NCBI GenBank assembly: GCA_037447655.1 | Contig: JBBHKE010000195.1 | Location: 158,423-222,422 of the forward strand | Reading direction: 5' to 3' | DNA from: Zygnema cylindricum | Lineage: Eukaryota > Streptophyta > Zygnematophyceae > Zygnematales > Zygnemataceae | DNA: 64,000 nt | Part shown: piece by piece, positions 11,405-21,267 of the stretch | Position numbering within the stretch: position 1 is the first letter of the stretch | Layout: each line of letters opens with the position of its first letter | Translations under genes and position numbers: made by a program | The notes under the pieces: generated by a model | Seen by the model: the letters and a program-made list of their open reading frames with translations, nothing else | The model's database searches: none | Told to the model about the DNA's origin: nothing

Positions 11405-12255
11405 TGCCAATTCTCCTTGAGGCGATGCCTACGATTGACGCGCGTGATCGACTTCGCTCTTCATCGGGACCAGGTGTTTGGGGCTTGGCTAGTCGCTAGT
11501 CCAATTATCGCCTCATTCCGCTTCTCTTCTTCGGCAATTTGCTTACGTCTCGGCTTCCCATATCACTCTCTCTTAAGCAAGCCTTATTGCTTTTGTGGGC
11601 AAAATATCGATGAGCAAGGCGTCCATTTTCTTAGTTGTTTATTCAATGGGGATCACACAATGGCACAAGATACAATCTGAGGTGTAATAGTTTCAGTGGG
11701 TAGTGAAGCAGGATACACAGTGAGACGTGAGGTGTGGCATATCATCCACCACGCTAAAAACCTAGAGATGTACGCGGCCCTCGCGTGGATCTCGTCTTTC
11801 TGCATGGGGCAAAGAGAACATTAGGGGTGTAGTTCTCACCGATCCTAATGGATCTCACGTTTCCACGCGTGCGGCATTACATAAGGGTGTTGCGCCCCGA
11901 GATGCACCGACCTCTAAAGAACGTGATTACGCTCAACAAGACCTAACTGACAGTTTTGATCGTTTGTTATGGAGATATTACGGAACCTTGGACTCGTCGT
12001 TTTACAACTTCATCCGTGTTTGCGAGGCGGTCATTTGAAGTTAAGGGACCTAGCAGCCCTTCGCCAACACTAGGAGCCCTTCGCCAACACTCATGTCTGT
12101 TTTTTATCACCAACGTATCTCTGTCGCGCTTTAAGTGTCTGAAGCGCTGGCCCTTATCCGACAAAGCACTGTGGTGACCGATGGTCGTGGACTACAAGAT
12201 TTACCTCCACGCCACCCGGTGCACATTGATGATATTTGTTGTTTCAACCTTTAGT
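11405..12255 (+). pseudogene. LINE-type reverse transcriptase C-terminal remnant
   Basis: Frame fragments match the region after the reverse transcriptase domain in many LINE-like proteins: GAWLVASP, then ICLRLGFP, then CFCGQNIDEQGVHFLSC (11417-11680), a CxCG...D..G.H.L.C signature. Further pieces follow in other frames: EAGYTVRREVWH near 11701, a DPNGSHVSTRAA stretch near 11850, and ISVAL followed by VSEALALIRQ near 12117-12166. The tail ends in a stop at about 12255. Frameshifts and stops throughout mark a dead copy. A 19-bp tandem duplication (GCCCTTCGCCAACACT unit) sits at about 12056-12092. Confidence 0.6.
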
Positions 12256-13057
12256 GTGGACTTGTTTTAGGTTTTTGGCCAACGACCTAGCTTGTCTTTT
12301 AAATTTTGGGTATAACGTTTTTTTTTGTGCTATTGTAGTTTGGTTTTGGTATTTATTTTAGTTTTTATTACTTTTAATGTTTTTGTTGTTAGTGTTGCTT
12401 AGCTAGTGTAGTTTCTGTTCTTTTGATTTTCCAACTGTAGCCTTTAATGGTAGTAAACATTTTCACATTTCCAATCACGTTTTGTACTTAGATGGTTTAA
12501 CCATCGCGATTTTCATGATAAAATCTTATAGCCTTGTCGCTTTTTCGTACACACATGTCAGATTGTGGATTTAACGGTTGAGATTGAAAATTGAGAGATC
12601 CAGCTTCCTATTGGCGGTCTCAAATTGTAAATCATACCAATATGTACGGAGGGAAGATGTTTGAAGAGGCGAACAAATTATTAACATAAACAACGATAAA
12701 TGTTGTTGTAGTGTCGTGAATCATATCAAATGTTATCGATAAACCATAGTTCATTTATATCGTATATCGTATGGAGAATTCCAATTTTTCATATCGTGAT
12801 GATATATCGCTCACGACATCATTGAGCTTTCGCCGATCTGTTTTTACAGTTTATCACAATTTTACGTACGACTGTACGACTCTACTATGGACACGAAAGT
12901 GCTACAGTAGTACTTTTAAAGGTGGTTTGGGATGTGTACATGTTAACCCCAAAAACGGTTGTCACGTATTGGTAGAAACGTAAGTACCTACTATAGTTTG
13001 CTACTGTTGTTCGTACCGTGTATCGTGAGGATTTATGAAATTCTTGCAATTCACACG
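12256..13057. other. Intergenic, nothing recognised
   Basis: No gene supported. It contains several TATCG motifs near 12730-12790 and otherwise looks like unique AT-rich DNA. Confidence 0.4.
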
Positions 13058-13060
13058 TTA

Positions 13061-14111
13061 GGGTACAGCCCCATGTATTTGTAACTTAGCGAACTTTGGT
13101 TGTTAGCGCGGATCCGGCGAGACGCGGATTTCAATTGTCTATATGTCTTTACTCGATGTTGTTATTTAACTTTGTGAGAATTGTATTTGTCGACAATGCC
13201 CGTGACTGTTGTTATCGTGTACAATGTGTCTCTGCCGCACCGTATTTTTCAAAATATTTTGAAATGTCGCACAACAAATCGTGATTTTTAAACGATTTGG
13301 TATGTCTCGTGTCTTTTTGTGACATCGTAGACGTACAATTATACAACCATGGTTGTACAACAAGCATGTACAGCCTTTGCGTTTGCCTTTCCAGTTCGGC
13401 AGCCATGAATGGAAATATATTTCTTTAGACCCTTGCATAATATTTTTCTTTTCTTCGCGCGTTTGTTATATTATTCCCAACTTCACTTGGCTCTCGCACA
13501 TGCGGTCGAACTGAGCAGTGAGCATTTGCAAATGGCGGGACTAGTGCTCTAAAATTTTCTCTCGACCCCCCCCGTTGCACTAATAGCCAACTTGTGGCAA
13601 AATGCAAAATGGTGCAGCTCGAATGGGTGAATAAGGCGCCAAGTGAAAGTGGCAGTGAGTGCGAGCAGCACCAACGACTCCGTAGATCTTTCACCTTTGC
13701 AGTCTTTCCACATTTTCGTGAAATGACATTGCCACATCGAGACCCTTTCAATAAAAAATTGTATAAGGTGCGTGCGGAGAAAAAACAGACAACCTTGTAT
13801 TTTTTTCCGTCTTCACAAAATTATGAAAAAAAAATCACACGTGAGAATATGTTTTCCTATTTGTGAAAACGGTTGTGTTTTATTTAAAACATATCGCCGA
13901 TGTGTTTTATGATGAGTTTGAAGATGATGCGACAATGGGTCGAAAAAACATAAGACGAAAATTTTGGTATTTCTTAAGTTCGAGGATGACGAAAATTGTA
14001 CTCTACAAATTTGTGATTTCTTCGTACGGTTGTAACTTTAGCAGTACGTCGCTAAGTTTTAAAGGAAAACGATAGAAAAAAACCCGTACTTAGCCACATG
14101 GGGTCGTACCG
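13061..14111 (+). mobile_element. PIF/Harbinger-like element A (GGGTACRGCCCCATG)
   Basis: It starts GGGTACAGCCCCATGTA after TTA (13058-13060) and ends in the inverted form CACATGGGGTCGTAC before TAA (14112-14114). The flanking triplets are both TWA but differ, so one is mutated or the element is composite. The interior has no transposase. It shares blocks with the elements at 15497-16276 and 45720-46471: the GCGCGGATCCG start block, the GTCGACAATGCCCGTGAC block, and the GTACGGTTGCAACTT-like block before the right end. Confidence 0.7.
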
Positions 14112-14700
14112 TAATAAAAAAATGGTTACTTAGATGTGTGACGATTGTATAATTAGACAATGGTCGTGGCGGCTGTCAACGTGTAGAATCTCTCTTGCCG
14201 CAACGTATTTTTTGAATAATTTTGAAGCGTCGCAAGACTCATCGTAATTTTTAAAACGATTTGGTATGTCGCATGTCATTGCGTGACATCGTAGACGTAC
14301 AGCATTGCCGTCGTGGCTGTGCAACATGCCTTTGTGTAAACTCTCTTTTCCAGCCGCCATGACTTTGCAATTTTTTCACCTTAATGTGAGATGACACTGC
14401 AACATCGAGACTCCTCCAAACAAAAAACGTACAAGATGAAAGCGGACAAAAACAAAGAACCTTGTATTTTTTTCGTTGTGAAATCTTTTGAAAACTTTTC
14501 ACACGTGGAAATATGTTTTCAGATTTCTCAAAACGGTTTTACTTTATTTAAAACACATTGCCGAAGTGGTTTAAGATAAGTCTGAAGATGACATCACAGT
14601 GGGTCGAAAACACTCAAGACGACAACTTTGCGTACAATATAACTTTGACAATGACGTGTATTGTACTCTACATTATGATTAGCGACATGGGGCTGTACCC
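14112..14700 (+). mobile_element. Truncated element B, fused to A
   Basis: It begins abruptly at the internal GTGACGATTGTAT block and ends with a proper right end (CATGGGGCTGTACCC) before TTA at 14701-14703. It lacks the left TIR and about the first 95 bp seen in 45720-46471. The same A-B fusion exists at 33925-35136, so it predates the segmental duplication. Confidence 0.65.
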
Positions 14701-14703
14701 TTA

Positions 14704-15493
14704 TTGTTCTATTTTTTATGAAATTCAAACGTCGCTTGAGATTGTGTATTGAAGAAAAACGTGGGTTTTATTATTTTGTCGTTGCCCCCCTGATTACAAA
14801 TTTAGTTTTTGCATTTACGGTATAGTTTTAGCCGTTTCGATTTACATTATTGAATAACGAATATTTCATTTGTACGAACGCATCGCTCTTTGTCGAAATG
14901 CACCACGATAAGCAATATTTCTTGTGTTTTTTTTGACCCTATAATATTGGCGGTAATTCTATTTTTTTATATTTGTGTCTCTTAGTTGAGCCTTTTTTGT
15001 TTTTTCCTCCAATTCTGTCTATCCTGTTTGTTGTTATACCAATTCATGTTTTAGTCCATACGTTTTTTTGTAATAAGACGAGATACAACAACGTGGGATT
15101 GTGTTGTTCTTGTTGATTCTACTTTTTGTTCTAAAGACCTGTGTTTTTTGGAAACGATTAAAGAATTAAAGAGAAATGGGGTCTTATTTAGTGTCTTTAA
15201 CAATTAGCTTGAAAGGTTGTTCATCTTCACTACAATACTCGTCAATGATAATTTGAATATAAATGGCTTTTTTTTGTATATTCTTTTTTTGTATGTTTTA
15301 TAGAAAATGGTCTATGTTGATGTTTTATTAGACACAATATAATTTTAGGGTTTTGTAAGTTTTAATGATATGACGTGTTATTCGTTTGTATTTCAAGGTG
15401 TTGGATTGAATGGACGTTGGAATCTAATGGACAGTGCATATTCAAAATTGGATTTGACATTTAAATTGATAGTTTTACATTAGACTTCAAGAG
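14704..15493. other. Duplicated non-coding spacer
   Basis: No gene. The stretch is collinear with about 35137-35930 in the second copy with scattered substitutions and small indels. Confidence 0.6.
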
Positions 15494-15496
15494 TTA

Positions 15497-16276
15497 GGGT
15501 GTGTCCCCATGTACTTGTAACTAAGCGAAATTACTTTGTATTTTAGCGCGGATCCGCCGGACCCGGTTTTCAAGTGTCCCTATGTCTGTAATGACGAAAT
15601 CGTAACTTACGCTTGTGACGATTGTATACGTCGACAATACCTGTGACGGTTGTCAACGTCTACAATCTGTGGTCGCACGTTGTTTTTTGTACCTACGTGT
15701 GACGTCGCATGTCTTACCGTGACATTGTAGACGTAGCGCCTTCCAGCCTGTGCAATTTCACGGCCGAAGAAGATGCGCTTTGTCTTCGCGTCGCCTGTCC
15801 GCTCGACGTGAAATGGCATCGGAATTTGAAGACCCCTGCAAAAAAAGAAATCCGTACTAGACGAAAACGGACAAATCCAAACAAATTGTGTACTTGTCTT
15901 TGTCGTATTAGAACGCAAACGGACAAAACATAGCGAACTATGTACTTTTCTTTGTCCTTGGAAATCGTAGGATTTTTGTCGAAATTTACGACACGTGCGA
16001 AAGTATGTTCCTATTTGTCAATCGAAAAAACCTAATTTTAAATCACATCGCGCATGTGTTTTAAAGATAAGGTTGAAGATGACGTTTTTTGTCGTCGAAG
16101 TGGGTCGAAAAGCACAAGACGACAACTTTTCGTACATCCTAAGTTCAGGGATGACGCAAATTGTACTCTACAAATTTGCGATTCCTTCGTACGGTTGCAA
16201 CTTAGGCAGTATGGCGCTAAGTTTTACAGCAAAGCGACAGGAAAAAACCCTTACTTATGCACATGGGGACACACCC
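15497..16276 (+). mobile_element. PIF/Harbinger-like element C
   Basis: Ends are GGGTGTGTCCCCATGTACTT and the inverted CACATGGGGACACACCC. Target duplication is TTA at 15494-15496 and 16277-16279. The partner segment (near 35917-35932) reads straight across, with TTCAAGCGTTG joined to GATAAAATC, an empty site. Insertion therefore followed the duplication. The 780-bp interior has no transposase but shares internal blocks with elements A and D. Confidence 0.9.
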
Positions 16277-16279
16277 TTA

Positions 16280-17371
16280 GACAAAATCCAATGGATATGC
16301 AATACTATATATTGGACATTTCTCGTTTATTTACAAATTTCAGAGGAAAAAATCCTTTCAAACTCGCATGTGACTTTTGTCTCTTCCATTTGGAGATACA
16401 ATTTTTTGTGTAATTTTCCCTATAACGAGTGAAATTAACAAAATTAACGTAAAACAAGTTTTTAAACATTTCCCCATCAGACATAATGTTCGTAGAAAGG
16501 AGAATTTAGTTATAAAATGGTGTGGACAACTAGTGGGCCACACTTTGCGACCAACAAGGAATTTGAATACTCACGCCATCTTTATTTATAAAGTTTATAC
16601 CTTTGGCCGCCTTCCAGGAAACCTTTATATAGGCAGTGTTTTTGTCTCTTTTTTTGCGTTGTTCGCAGTACGGACGAAGTACGGAAGGGCGATGTATTCG
16701 ATGTTGTTGTATACCCGACAACGAGCAAAACAGCCAACAAGACAGCGACCACGACCTCGACCACTACAGTACAGTATTGTAGTGTACAGTACAGCGACCA
16801 CGGTCACTACCACAACCACGATCACACCGACACCAACCGGGTGAATTTAAACAGTGACCACGAAAGCGACGTCGAACGATGTGTCTGATGTGTTCAAATG
16901 TACGGATGTGTTCGACCGGGAATAGTGACACGAGGCACAAATTCAAAGTACGGTAGATCCGCATTCGAAAACGACGATGTTGCAGTGATGTCGACAGCGC
17001 CGTAAAAACATCGACTTGGTAACCCATTTTTTTGTTTTTTGTTTTTCACAACCACGACCACGACAGTGAAGACGGCGACAACGACCACGAAAGCGACGTC
17101 GACGGCGACAATGACCACGACCATACCGTCACCGATCGAGCCACTTTAAAAGTAAGCGCGGTTCGCCAAAAGTGACGCAGAAGATGTACACGTCAAAAGG
17201 AGGGTCGTCCAAGAAAGTGGCGCAAATGGTGTAAATGTTACAAGCAAACGTTAATTGAGTTTAACATTATTTACTATTTAGGAACCACAAAACTAAAAGG
17301 AACGTCAGTACAAAACGAAAAACGGGCATGATAAACTGGACACGGTACATGCTCGTGTAATGGGCTCTGAT
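16280..17371. other. Partly copy-specific spacer with GACCAC repeats
   Basis: Up to about 16577 it matches 35925-36222 of the second copy; beyond that it is absent there. The copy-specific part holds imperfect GACCACGAC/GCGACG repeats at about 16738-16875 and 17047-17125, which create open frames on both strands without protein character. No gene is supported. Confidence 0.5.
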
Positions 17372-17374
17372 TTA

Positions 17375-18103
17375 GAGTGAAGTTCCATTAGGACATTCTG
17401 TAATTGTAAGGCCAACATTACAGATTGCTACAAATTGAACGAAGTTCCATTGCGCAGAGTTTGTAATCCACGTGTTAGCAAAAGCGTGGTGCCACATAGC
17501 TATAGATTTGATATTAAAAATTGTCAATGATTTTTACACCGACTAAATTTTTTCATTTGCGTACCATGTACATGCGTGCCAGGTCATCGTGCAACACAAC
17601 TTTTGTACTCTTTGCAGACGCCTTGTGAGATACCAGCTCAATGTTGTAGGGTTCTTGTTTTCACGCGTGACGGATGAGTGCCGCCAGAAATAGTGTGACG
17701 AATGGGCGCTAACACATATAGCGTGACAACAGTGCGTTACGAGATTTCGTTTGTATTTCTTGTTGGATTTTTGAATGCGTATATCATGTGCAATTTTTTT
17801 TTGATATCCTTTGGTTGCCATGTTGACACGTATGCTCATTATCCAACGTGTCGCGACTCAATTTTTTGTGTAAATGGTGATGTACCTCGCGAGGTACATC
17901 ACCAATTACAAAAATTTTCGAAGCGAATGCTTCGCGAAAAAACATCCAACGGTCATTGTTAACTCCCACATTTTTGGAGAATATGGCAAGATTCTCTGTA
18001 ATGTTGTTTTCGGAATAAAAACAAAATAATAGGTACAACGCAGTATGAAGAGGTCCGAATTTCTGTAAACAACCTCACTTTTTCGTCTAATGGAACTTCA
18101 CCC
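17375..18103. mobile_element. PIF/Harbinger-like element, GTGAAGTTCC TIR
   Basis: Left end GAGTGAAGTTCCATTAG and right end CTAATGGAACTTCACCC are inverted copies, flanked by TTA at 17372-17374 and 18104-18106. The interior has no transposase. It contains a perfect 28-bp palindrome at 17876-17903 (centre CTCGCGAG) and, just after it, a GCGAATGCTTCGC hairpin near 17921-17936. Confidence 0.7.
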
Positions 18104-18106
18104 TTA

Positions 18107-20678
18107 CTTGTTAAATAAATACACATCATTCCGAAATTTCTGAGCGATCGCAAAGGTTTGGCAATGGCCCGACCAAAAATCGAGCAAAAACCTTGCACTT
18201 AATCGCTAATTCTAATTCGGATTCCGTTGATGGACAGTTTCACCACTACTCTAACTTGTCAAAATTTAAAGTACGACATTTACAAGTGGGATACGAATTA
18301 ATTTCGTTTTAGACTTTGGTAGAGTTAGTGCGTATAATACTTTTTATAATACCTCATTACAGAATACAGAACTATGTTTGAAGGACGATCCGGCACAAGT
18401 GGTGTGTTGTTAATTAGCTTGTTATGTGCATTAAATTTGGTGGTTTTCGGTCGATTAGAACACGCAATGTAAGGGCCAAAACTATATTCAGCCACGTGGA
18501 ATTTTAGCCTTCGAAATGTCAGTGTAGGAGAACGCGCCGAGATTTGACCGGAGTGTTCTGTGAACGTTCACCTTCGTGAAATAAAAGTGTGCCGGACAGG
18601 ACAAAATACTGCTGTGTACTTCCTAACCGACAAAGTTAAGGGCTTGCTTAATTGGGTCACTATTTGTGTCAAACAATCATTAGAATGCGATTACTGCCGT
18701 CCGATTCAAATTCTGAAATATCGCACGGCAAGTAGATTACCTTCGCATGATTGGAGGGTTGGATTTACGGATACTGTGCAGATTTGCGTCGGAAAATTCA
18801 AAGTTGTGACCAGTTTTTCCGATGATTCAGGGTCAAGCCCCACTTGCAGCGAACATTCAATAAATTAAATAAGCTGCTTTTGTAAATTTAAGATTCGTGG
18901 CAACAATTTTGTGGCGAACGCGAGATGATACCACATGACTACACGTCGGCCAATCACGTCGGTCATTCTACATACCGTATCCGATAAATATCTTTGGCTA
19001 GATTGAATAGTTTCTTTGACATTTTGAGTCACATGGTCGGCTGCATTTTGGCCAACAAACTTTCGGAAGATATTTGTGGCTGACCGTACAGCTGACCAAT
19101 CGCCGCGCCAATTCTGGTAACATTGGCTGAAAATGTTTCAGTTTGCGCGAAGCTCTGTGGATTAAGGTGACGCCAGCTCTTTTGTTTTTTCATTCATTTC
19201 TTAACCTCGTCCTTTTTTTTATCTTCTGTTTGTGTACCTATGCACAGTGTTTCGTACAATCGTTTTAAAGGCGAAAATGTTTTACATTTTCCACGTTCAT
19301 CCATGCTATATACTGTTACGGCAATAGGGAAACTAACAAAAATCCAAAATTTCCAATATCCGCTTACGAACAGCAAGGCCGTACGAAAATATTTTGTTTA
19401 AAATTTTCGATCTACTTTTTCTATTGACAGGTTGAAGTTTTTTTTTTTGTTTCTTTTGTTCTCTAGTTTTTTTTCACCTATATTGTGGATATCCTCCACA
19501 ACACATTTCCGTGTTCTGAGCGTTTCTTCTCCTACTACCACGTGTGATCCCGATGCCTGTGCAACTTCGTGGTGTTTTCCTCAACGTCAGTTCGGCATTT
19601 CAAGTTTTTTTTTGACCTTAGTGCACATGGCGACAAAAACTGTGACTTCTCTTCCTGACAGCTTTGAGAACGACACCTGTCCGTTTTCCGAAACTTTATG
19701 GAAATTCCGCCGAGAATACGACACGTCTTTTTTTTGCCAATCAGAAGTCGACAAATGATTTCACCACGTAGTCATCAAATCCTGCGACTTTTCGTACACC
19801 ATCGGTGCGACACGGTCGCAAAAGCTTGCCAGGTTATCACAGTACACGCATATCCACACCATTTCAAAAAAGAATCATCCACTCACATTTGGAAGCGTGT
19901 CCATTACAGTATGGCGTTCCTCCAATGGCGTTCCTCCAATTCCAATTTATGCGGACGTCAACACGGTTCCCAGATGCAATGTAATGCCACGTAGCACGAA
20001 ATGAAATCGTACGACAGTACGACAAACTAACCACTTCGCTGCGACGTCATGCGACGTTGAGCGATTGAACGCCGCCCGCTGCCCACCCTAAGCCAACGTG
20101 GCCGAATGAAGTAGCTTTAAAAGATTTCATATGACCGTACTGCATCCATGCCTCGCCACGTATTAGTAAAATTCGTGTGAGTGTATCTCGACTTTGTTTG
20201 ACGGTTTCAGCGGGCGCCACGCGTTGAACAGTTATGGGAAATAAATGACGACAAAAGTATTTGAGGTGGGAAGCGACTCCAAAAGAGTATATCCTCGAGA
20301 TCTCCGTCTCATATTTTCAAATTCAAACAAATATCTTGGCGAGAAGTCCGCGGAAAGCTGAGAGCGCAGATTTTGCTTTCAGAGCCGTTCCTTTTTAAGT
20401 GTTTCAAAATATTTGTATTTGGAGATTCAAAGAGAGAGAGGCAGAGACAGACAGACAGAGAGAGAGAGAGAGAGCGAGAGAGAGACTAGGAAGGAGAAGA
20501 CCTTTAAAACGTTTTTAAGATCTAAAAAAGAGGAGAAAAAGAGTCTTGACAGGAGGAACGAAAAACAGACTCATTAGGTCGAATTTTCTTCATTGTTTTT
20601 TTCTCAGCAAATCTCTAAGATAACCGCACCATCCCTTTTTATAACCTCACCCTTCATTTCTGACTATTTACACACCCC
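18107..20678. other. Upstream region of kinase copy 1
   Basis: Non-coding by appearance, collinear with 36222-39725. The frame at 18560-18868 also exists in the partner copy, but with many amino-acid changes and altered ends, so a gene is not supported. The last 300 bp contain GA-rich sequence (20431-20490) and a TATA-like motif. Confidence 0.5.
20636..20644 (+). promoter_or_regulatory. TATA-like motif before kinase start
   Basis: TTTTTATAA lies about 35 bp before the ATG at 20679 and is conserved before the second copy. If it were the TATA box the 5' leader would be very short, so it may be incidental. Confidence 0.25.
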
Positions 20679-21199
20679 ATGGGTATCGAATGGATATCCG
20701 ATGTGGTGACAATTTCCCCATTTCCGGAAAATAAATTGAAAATAATAGTTCCCCAAAGGAAAAAGCCCTATCCCCTTTTCTCCCTCCCCCCCGGAATTCT
20801 TACTGGCGATCCGACGGAGAATCTGTATCCGTTCACCTTTACGGAAACCGTTACTGAAAACGATACGGAAAACGATACGGAAAGCGGAAGAAAAAATGTC
20901 GCGGAGAACGCAACGGAGACATTTGCACATGGAAACGAAGCTACAAATGGCGCTTCCAAAAACTTTTCGAGACTTCTTCTCTCGTCCTATGACAGTTTTT
21001 TGGGTTCCTCGGGAGGTGAAAATGGGGATTTGGGGTTTATCCTTTCGGAGAGGACGGAGGACATGAGGGCGCACTACAGGATGGGGAGAGAGATAGGGAG
21101 AGGCCATTTTGGGGTGGTGAGGGAGTGTGAGAAGGTTGGGACTGCGGAGATGGCGGCGTGTAAATCGATTTACAAGGAGAGTTTAAAGGTGGGTTTGGT

Positions 21200-21267
<68 letters not shown>

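Noticed and set aside
16377-16844. 155-residue frame ending in Thr-rich repeats
   Set aside because: The Thr-rich end is a translation of GACCAC-type repeats and the first part is not conserved in the duplicate.
18560-18868. Open frame also visible near 37707-37955 in the duplicate
   Set aside because: The ends differ by frameshift and many amino-acid changes separate the copies, so there is no sign of protein-level constraint.
20664-21107. Antisense frame over kinase exon 1 (also at 39711-40154)
   Set aside because: Shadow of the kinase coding exon; conserved only because the duplicated exon is conserved.
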